From Anaerolineaceae bacterium UBA2260 (lineage in GTDB: Bacteria > Chloroflexota > Anaerolineae > Anaerolineales > Anaerolineaceae), in contig DDXM01000054.1 of assembly GCA_002347485.1 (NCBI GenBank), forward strand, positions 134 to 16,323: 16,190 nt of DNA, written 5' to 3'. Of the stretch, positions 15,337-16,190 are shown piece after piece; the first letter of the stretch is position 1; every line of letters starts with the position of its first letter. A model generated the notes under the pieces. That model was given only the letters and a program-made list of their open reading frames with translations, had not been told where the DNA came from and searched no databases. The translations under genes were made by a program, and so were the position numbers.

Positions 15337-16190
15337 ATGGTCGCCTCACTCTACACGCCAGCTGACGAAAAAAAGGAAATCTGGGTCTACCTCGAGCAGG
15401 AAGGTGGCAAGTTGCTGCCTGTCACCCTTGAGATGCTGGGCAAAGGCCGCCAGATGGCGGATGAACTGGGCTGGCCGTTATGCGGTCTACTCATCGGTGC
15501 GCGTGTGATCCACCTGGCAGATGAAGCCTTCGCGCGCGGCGCGGACCGCGTGATGGTGGCGGAGCACGCGCTGTTGAAGAACTTCACCATCGACGCCTAC
15601 GCGCGGGTGGCCTTCCAGGAGCTGGTACAGGAAAAACCCTCCATCTTTTTGCTCGGCGCCACGCCTGACGGGCGCGACCTGGCGGCTCGCCTGGCGGTGC
15701 GGCTGCGTACCGGTCTCAACGCTGATTGCACCAATCTGCGCGTTGATCCCGCCAGCGAGGTTCTCGTCAGCGAAGTTTCCGGCTTCGGTGGCGGCGTGCT
15801 CGCCCTCATCGAAATGCCCGCCCACCGCCCGCAGATGGCCACGGTCCGCCCAGGCGTCTTCCAGGCGCAGCGTGCGCGATACGGTCAGCAAGGTGAGATC
15901 GTTCACGTGCCAGTGGAATTGACCCCCGATATGATCCACACTCGCGTCCTGGAACGCAGCGTCGGCGAGGGCATTGACCTCACCCAAGCTGAGGTGCTGG
16001 TAGCTGGCGGTCGCGGCGTTGGAACAGATTTTTCCGACTTATACAAGCTGGCAAAATTGGTGGGCGGCGAGGTAGGCGCTACACGCCCGCCGGTTGATTC
16101 AGGCATCATCGAACGCGAACGCCAGGTGGGGCAGACCGGGGTGGTGTGCAGTCCCAAGCTCGCCATCTGCTGCGGCATCAGCGGCGCGTT
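15337..16190 (+). CDS. etfA: Electron transfer flavoprotein alpha subunit, 3' end cut by right edge
   Basis: Open from the ATG at 15337 to the edge (284 codons plus 2 bases), so it is truncated in the C-terminal FAD domain. The N-terminus reads EIWVYLEQEGGKLLPVTLEM, then GRQMADELGW, typical of EtfA/FixB. Later stretches fit too: LLGATPDGRDLAARLA, RLRTGLNADCT, VRPGVFQ, AGGRGVGTD and the FAD-binding region RPPVDSG, RQVGQTG, PKLAICCGISGA. ETF is a heterodimer that carries electrons between dehydrogenases and other carriers; some ETFs bifurcate. GGAG lies 10 bases before the ATG, and the gene starts 2 bases after the HdrD-like stop. No etfB lies upstream in this window; it would have to be downstream. 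The match is strong; whether it is of the bifurcating type cannot be judged from this part. Confidence 0.92.
   Translation, partial: MVASLYTPADEKKEIWVYLEQEGGKLLPVTLEMLGKGRQMADELGWPLCGLLIGARVIHLADEAFARGADRVMVAEHALLKNFTIDAYARVAFQELVQEKPSIFLLGATPDGRDLAARLAVRLRTGLNADCTNLRVDPASEVLVSEVSGFGGGVLALIEMPAHRPQMATVRPGVFQAQRARYGQQGEIVHVPVELTPDMIHTRVLERSVGEGIDLTQAEVLVAGGRGVGTDFSDLYKLAKLVGGEVGATRPPVDSGIIERERQVGQTGVVCSPKLAICCGISGA

Noticed and set aside
1..16190. CRISPR arrays, tRNA or rRNA genes, insertion sequences, long direct repeats
   Set aside because: None was seen on reading both strands; nearly the whole window is accounted for by coding sequence with short gaps.

Overview
The window looks like a piece of a moderately GC-rich bacterial chromosome, most likely from an anaerobic or facultative lineage. 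Gene content (2-oxoacid:ferredoxin oxidoreductase, Hdr-like and ETF modules, a molybdenum hydroxylase) and the style of GyrA would fit a Chloroflexota/Anaerolineae-type bacterium. There is no rRNA gene or other taxonomic marker here, so this placement is only a guess. Both edges cut through genes: gyrA on the left and etfA on the right.

Layout. (1) 1-806, minus strand: N-terminal part of DNA gyrase subunit A. (2) 807-986: divergent intergenic region with candidate promoters for gyrA and for the phosphate operon. (3) 987-4409, plus strand: a compact pstSCAB high-affinity phosphate ABC transporter without phoU. (4) 4414-4438: a hairpin terminator between convergent operons. (5) 7259-4459, minus strand: a two-gene molybdenum hydroxylase operon (molybdopterin subunit, then [2Fe-2S] subunit) with no FAD subunit. 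(6) 7439-7900, plus strand: a small DUF1801-like protein. (7) 7946 to the right edge, plus strand: a tightly overlapping operon korD-korA-korB-korC, then a 1129-residue HdrA/HdrA/MvhD fusion, an HdrC-HdrB (HdrD-like) fusion and etfA.

The last operon is the interesting part. A complete four-subunit 2-oxoacid:ferredoxin oxidoreductase is translationally coupled to a heterodisulfide-reductase-like electron-transfer module, and then to an electron-transfer flavoprotein. Family knowledge says that HdrA and some ETFs bifurcate electrons at flavins, that MvhD-type domains relay electrons from a hydrogenase or dehydrogenase, and that Kor enzymes make or use electrons at ferredoxin potential. The gene order suggests one soluble multi-enzyme assembly. 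It could link oxidation of a 2-oxoacid to two acceptors of different potential, or run in reverse to drive reductive carboxylation of an acyl-CoA. No hydrogenase, formate dehydrogenase or free ferredoxin gene is seen in the window. Direction, substrate and final acceptor cannot be read from this sequence.

Secondary points: the flavin-less molybdenum hydroxylase operon, a 14-codon relay ORF carrying the strong ribosome binding site at the korB/korC junction, a possibly leaderless pstS transcript, and a PstB whose Q-loop glutamine is replaced.
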